A stretch of 9,694 bases of DNA from Actinomycetes bacterium (GTDB lineage Bacteria; Actinomycetota; Acidimicrobiia; Acidimicrobiales; Acidimicrobiaceae), in assembly GCA_021844725.1 (NCBI GenBank), contig JAKBSX010000058.1, positions 1 through 9,694 of the forward strand, in the 5' to 3' direction. How positions within the stretch are numbered: the stretch's first letter is position 1; the number at the start of each line of letters is the position of its first letter. The notes beneath the pieces were generated by a model. The model was not told where the DNA came from, did not search any database, and was given only the letters and a program-made list of their open reading frames with translations. The position numbers and the translations under genes were made by a program. Positions 8,121-9,694 of this stretch are shown piece after piece.

Positions 8121-8336
8121 TTAACAGCGTGTATGTGTTAGTAGCGCTTTTGTCCGTACAACTAACGAAAGATTTGTTTGCCAGCTCTTTAGCAGATTCC
8201 ACCGCTCCACATCTCTTAATTCACGCATGTAACGGGCTTTTTGCCAATACCTCTCGGAAACTTGGTCCAGGAGCTCAGCTGGATTGTCCGCATCTCCTGC
8301 CCTTGCAGCCCTGAGAAATATGTCCTCGCCAATCAT
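8121..8336 (-). CDS. Uncertain minus-strand ORF, hypothetical
   Basis: 71 codons from ATG at 8336 to the stop at 8121-8123. The peptide is hydrophilic and rich in Arg, Glu, Asp and Leu (segments EDIFLRAARAGDAD and RYMRELRDVERWNLL), which looks more protein-like than the plus-strand frame over the same bases. I recognise no domain. A stop lies two codons before the ATG, so it is either a tiny gene, a 3' exon after an undetected splice, or chance. Confidence 0.2.
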   Translation of the reverse strand: MIGEDIFLRAARAGDADNPAELLDQVSERYWQKARYMRELRDVERWNLLKSWQTNLSLVVRTKALLTHTRC

Positions 8337-8819
8337 GCATCAGTCAAGCATTACCCACACCTGCATCGGCATAGTCAATGCACTGATGAGATCATAATAG
8401 CTAATCAAAATGATTAACCGATGCTTCGAAAAAACATAAAAACCATCCCCAATAACTCCTGAACAATTTCCAAGGAATCTATCTCTACTCACCACTTGCC
8501 ATTAATGCGAACCCGAAGAATACACTTCGGAACGATTTCAAACGAAAGGGTATAGGATATTTCGACCCCCAGCGATGGTCCGCCAATGGAAGTACACGAC
8601 AAAGTTCAAGTATATCACCATGCCCATAGCTTCATAAACAGGATTAAAGTGAAAACTGAATTTGCGATGTTATATAGCTGCAAGGATAGCTCTCTTTTTC
8701 TCTCTTGCTCATGATTCATCTGCAGCTTTTTCCGTTCCTCTCTTTCCATAGGCTGTAACCGTAGGCACGTCGTCCTCCAACAGACGTGACCGCGCCGATT
8801 TTACCTGTCCAAAAAGTTG

Positions 8820-8879
8820 TCTGCCGAGTGACGTATTCGAACAATAATCCGGAAAGGAATTTTCTTATTCCTCGGCAGA
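8820..8879. repeat. Inverted repeat with 9-bp perfect arms
   Basis: TCTGCCGAG (8820-8828) and CTCGGCAGA (8871-8879) are perfect reverse complements with 42 bases between. Inside, AATAA and TTATT, and GGAAT and ATTCC, add possible inner pairs. The whole is 60 bp. No adjacent gene explains it; a miniature element remnant is possible. Confidence 0.55.
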
Positions 8880-9128
8880 TGCTTCAAAGAATTGTAGATT
8901 AGGCGTGGAAAAAGCAATCTTGAAAGGCTTTGGCATAGCACGAGTCTAAGCTTCTAAACAGTGTCATAGCCCAATATTCATGAGCGAATATATCGGCAAA
9001 CCCCTTGGTTCATGCATCCTGATTTTATGAGTATTGAATGGCCCAGTTCCCATGGCAAGCAAAATAAAACCTTCCGTGCCCTTAGCTGACGGCCACTTGT
9101 TGGGCAGGAGATCTACATATTCGTTTTC

Positions 9129-9140
9129 TAGCTATATAGC
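9129..9140. repeat. TAGCTATATAGC, copy 2
   Basis: Exact 12-bp match to 5441-5452, containing the palindrome GCTATATAGC. Related TATAGCT words also occur near 7484 and 8672. AT-rich palindromes recur easily by chance, so the weight is low. Confidence 0.4.
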
Positions 9141-9469
9141 TTTGCCCCAATACCTATATTAATCTAAATGATCTTGCTCAGAGCCTCTTTGTTTGATACT
9201 GTATATAACAGCCTGGCTTGATTGAATTGCTAGGAAGCCGCTAGCTCAAACAGGCTAGCGTGACGGCTGCTCAAATCAGCCTAAAAATAGACATTAAAAA
9301 GGGCCATGAAGATTCTTGGTCCGTAATCGGCTACAACGTCGACTTCAACCTCAAGGTCGTTCAGCATCGGATTCCAGATGGCGGGCTCGTCTGCCATTGC
9401 CTTTTATCTTTTTTCAGTCTCGACTCACGGCGAGTCGACAGATGGTGTTTTCCTGTGATAGGCGTTTGA

Positions 9470-9694
9470 CCTACCCCGCTTCGGGTGCCCCTCGTTTTGG
9501 GCTACTGCCAAAGCTGCAGTAACGCTACGAGTAATATTCTATCAGCAGCGTTTTGTATCGCCTCGGTCCTGTACGACGACAGCAATAATCTTAAGAATAA
9601 CCTTTATATATCGAACTCTCGTATCTACGATCCCTGTCACCCGGACTGGTCCCTGGTCTCTGACGGTGTTGGTGATATGGGAAAACCCCCTGCC
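9470..9694 (+). CDS. Open frame running off the right edge, possible partial gene
   Basis: One frame stays open for 75 codons to the window end, after a TGA at 9467-9469. It reads GYCQSCSNATSN, then SAAFCIASVLYDD, and ends near DGVGDMGKPPA; N-S/T glycosylation-like sites and paired Cys could suit a secreted protein. The same frame is also open before the stop (9260-9466) but has no ATG there. I recognise no family and found no convincing intron to link them. The opposite strand is also open for about 50 codons at the edge, so strand is uncertain. Confidence 0.2.

Larger units (their letters stand above)
8337..9259. other. Intergenic stretch, no gene seen
   Basis: Both strands are broken by frequent stops and no frame of interest was found. 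It contains the inverted repeat at 8820-8879 and a second copy of TAGCTATATAGC (9129-9140). Near its right end GCTAGC occurs twice eight bases apart (about 9240-9259). Confidence 0.5.

Noticed and set aside
9413..9436. Good-looking acceptor TTTTTTCAG at 9418 and the TCGACTC/GAGTCGA arms after it
   Set aside because: All three frames after the acceptor soon meet stops, and no donor gives a sensible exon.
1..9694. tRNA genes, rRNA, CRISPR arrays, transposase
   Set aside because: No tRNA A/B box pair, no spaced direct repeats and no transposase or reverse transcriptase motifs were found by eye.

Overview
The window looks like nuclear DNA of a filamentous ascomycete, most probably Eurotiomycetes (Aspergillus/Penicillium-like). 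The evidence is three short introns of 65-67 bp with CTAAC-type branch points, long non-coding gaps, a pyrimidine-rich leader before the main start codon, and two ABC transporter types typical of moulds. Genus is an inference; no rRNA or marker gene is present.

The left half (459-4695, + strand) is one gene for a full-size ABCB (MDR1/P-glycoprotein type) exporter laid out TMD1-NBD1-TMD2-NBD2. I reconstruct four exons giving 1345 aa. All nucleotide-binding motifs are intact in both NBDs, but the reading frame breaks once in the acidic linker between the halves, at a run of seven T (2622-2628). Removing one T restores the full protein. As written, the gene encodes only a 681-aa TMD1-NBD1 half followed by a second half in another frame. 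Upstream (1-458) is promoter and leader.

From 4696 to 6103 I see no convincing gene. At 6104-6971 lies a relic of a different ABC class, ABCC (MRP type). It keeps the N-terminal start of TMD0 and, about 90 bp later, the C-terminal part of NBD2; about 1200 residues between them, including Walker A, are gone. The remaining NBD2 has a frame break at the signature motif and an intron whose GT donor has become AT. A 9-bp perfect hairpin sits at the deletion junction, and an imperfect 30-bp inverted repeat pair (5406-5435 and 7393-7420) lies on either side of the relic.

The right part (6972-9694) is mostly non-coding or degraded. It holds a palindromic segment (7451-7492), a possible frame-broken hypothetical gene (7571-8073), an uncertain minus-strand ORF (8121-8336), an inverted repeat (8820-8879), and an open frame running off the right end.

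Functionally, the window holds one probable plasma-membrane drug or metabolite exporter, of uncertain integrity, next to the remains of a second exporter from another subfamily. I found no biosynthetic genes, CRISPR, tRNA or clearly recognisable transposase. The most notable signals are gene decay and repeat structure rather than an obvious new system.
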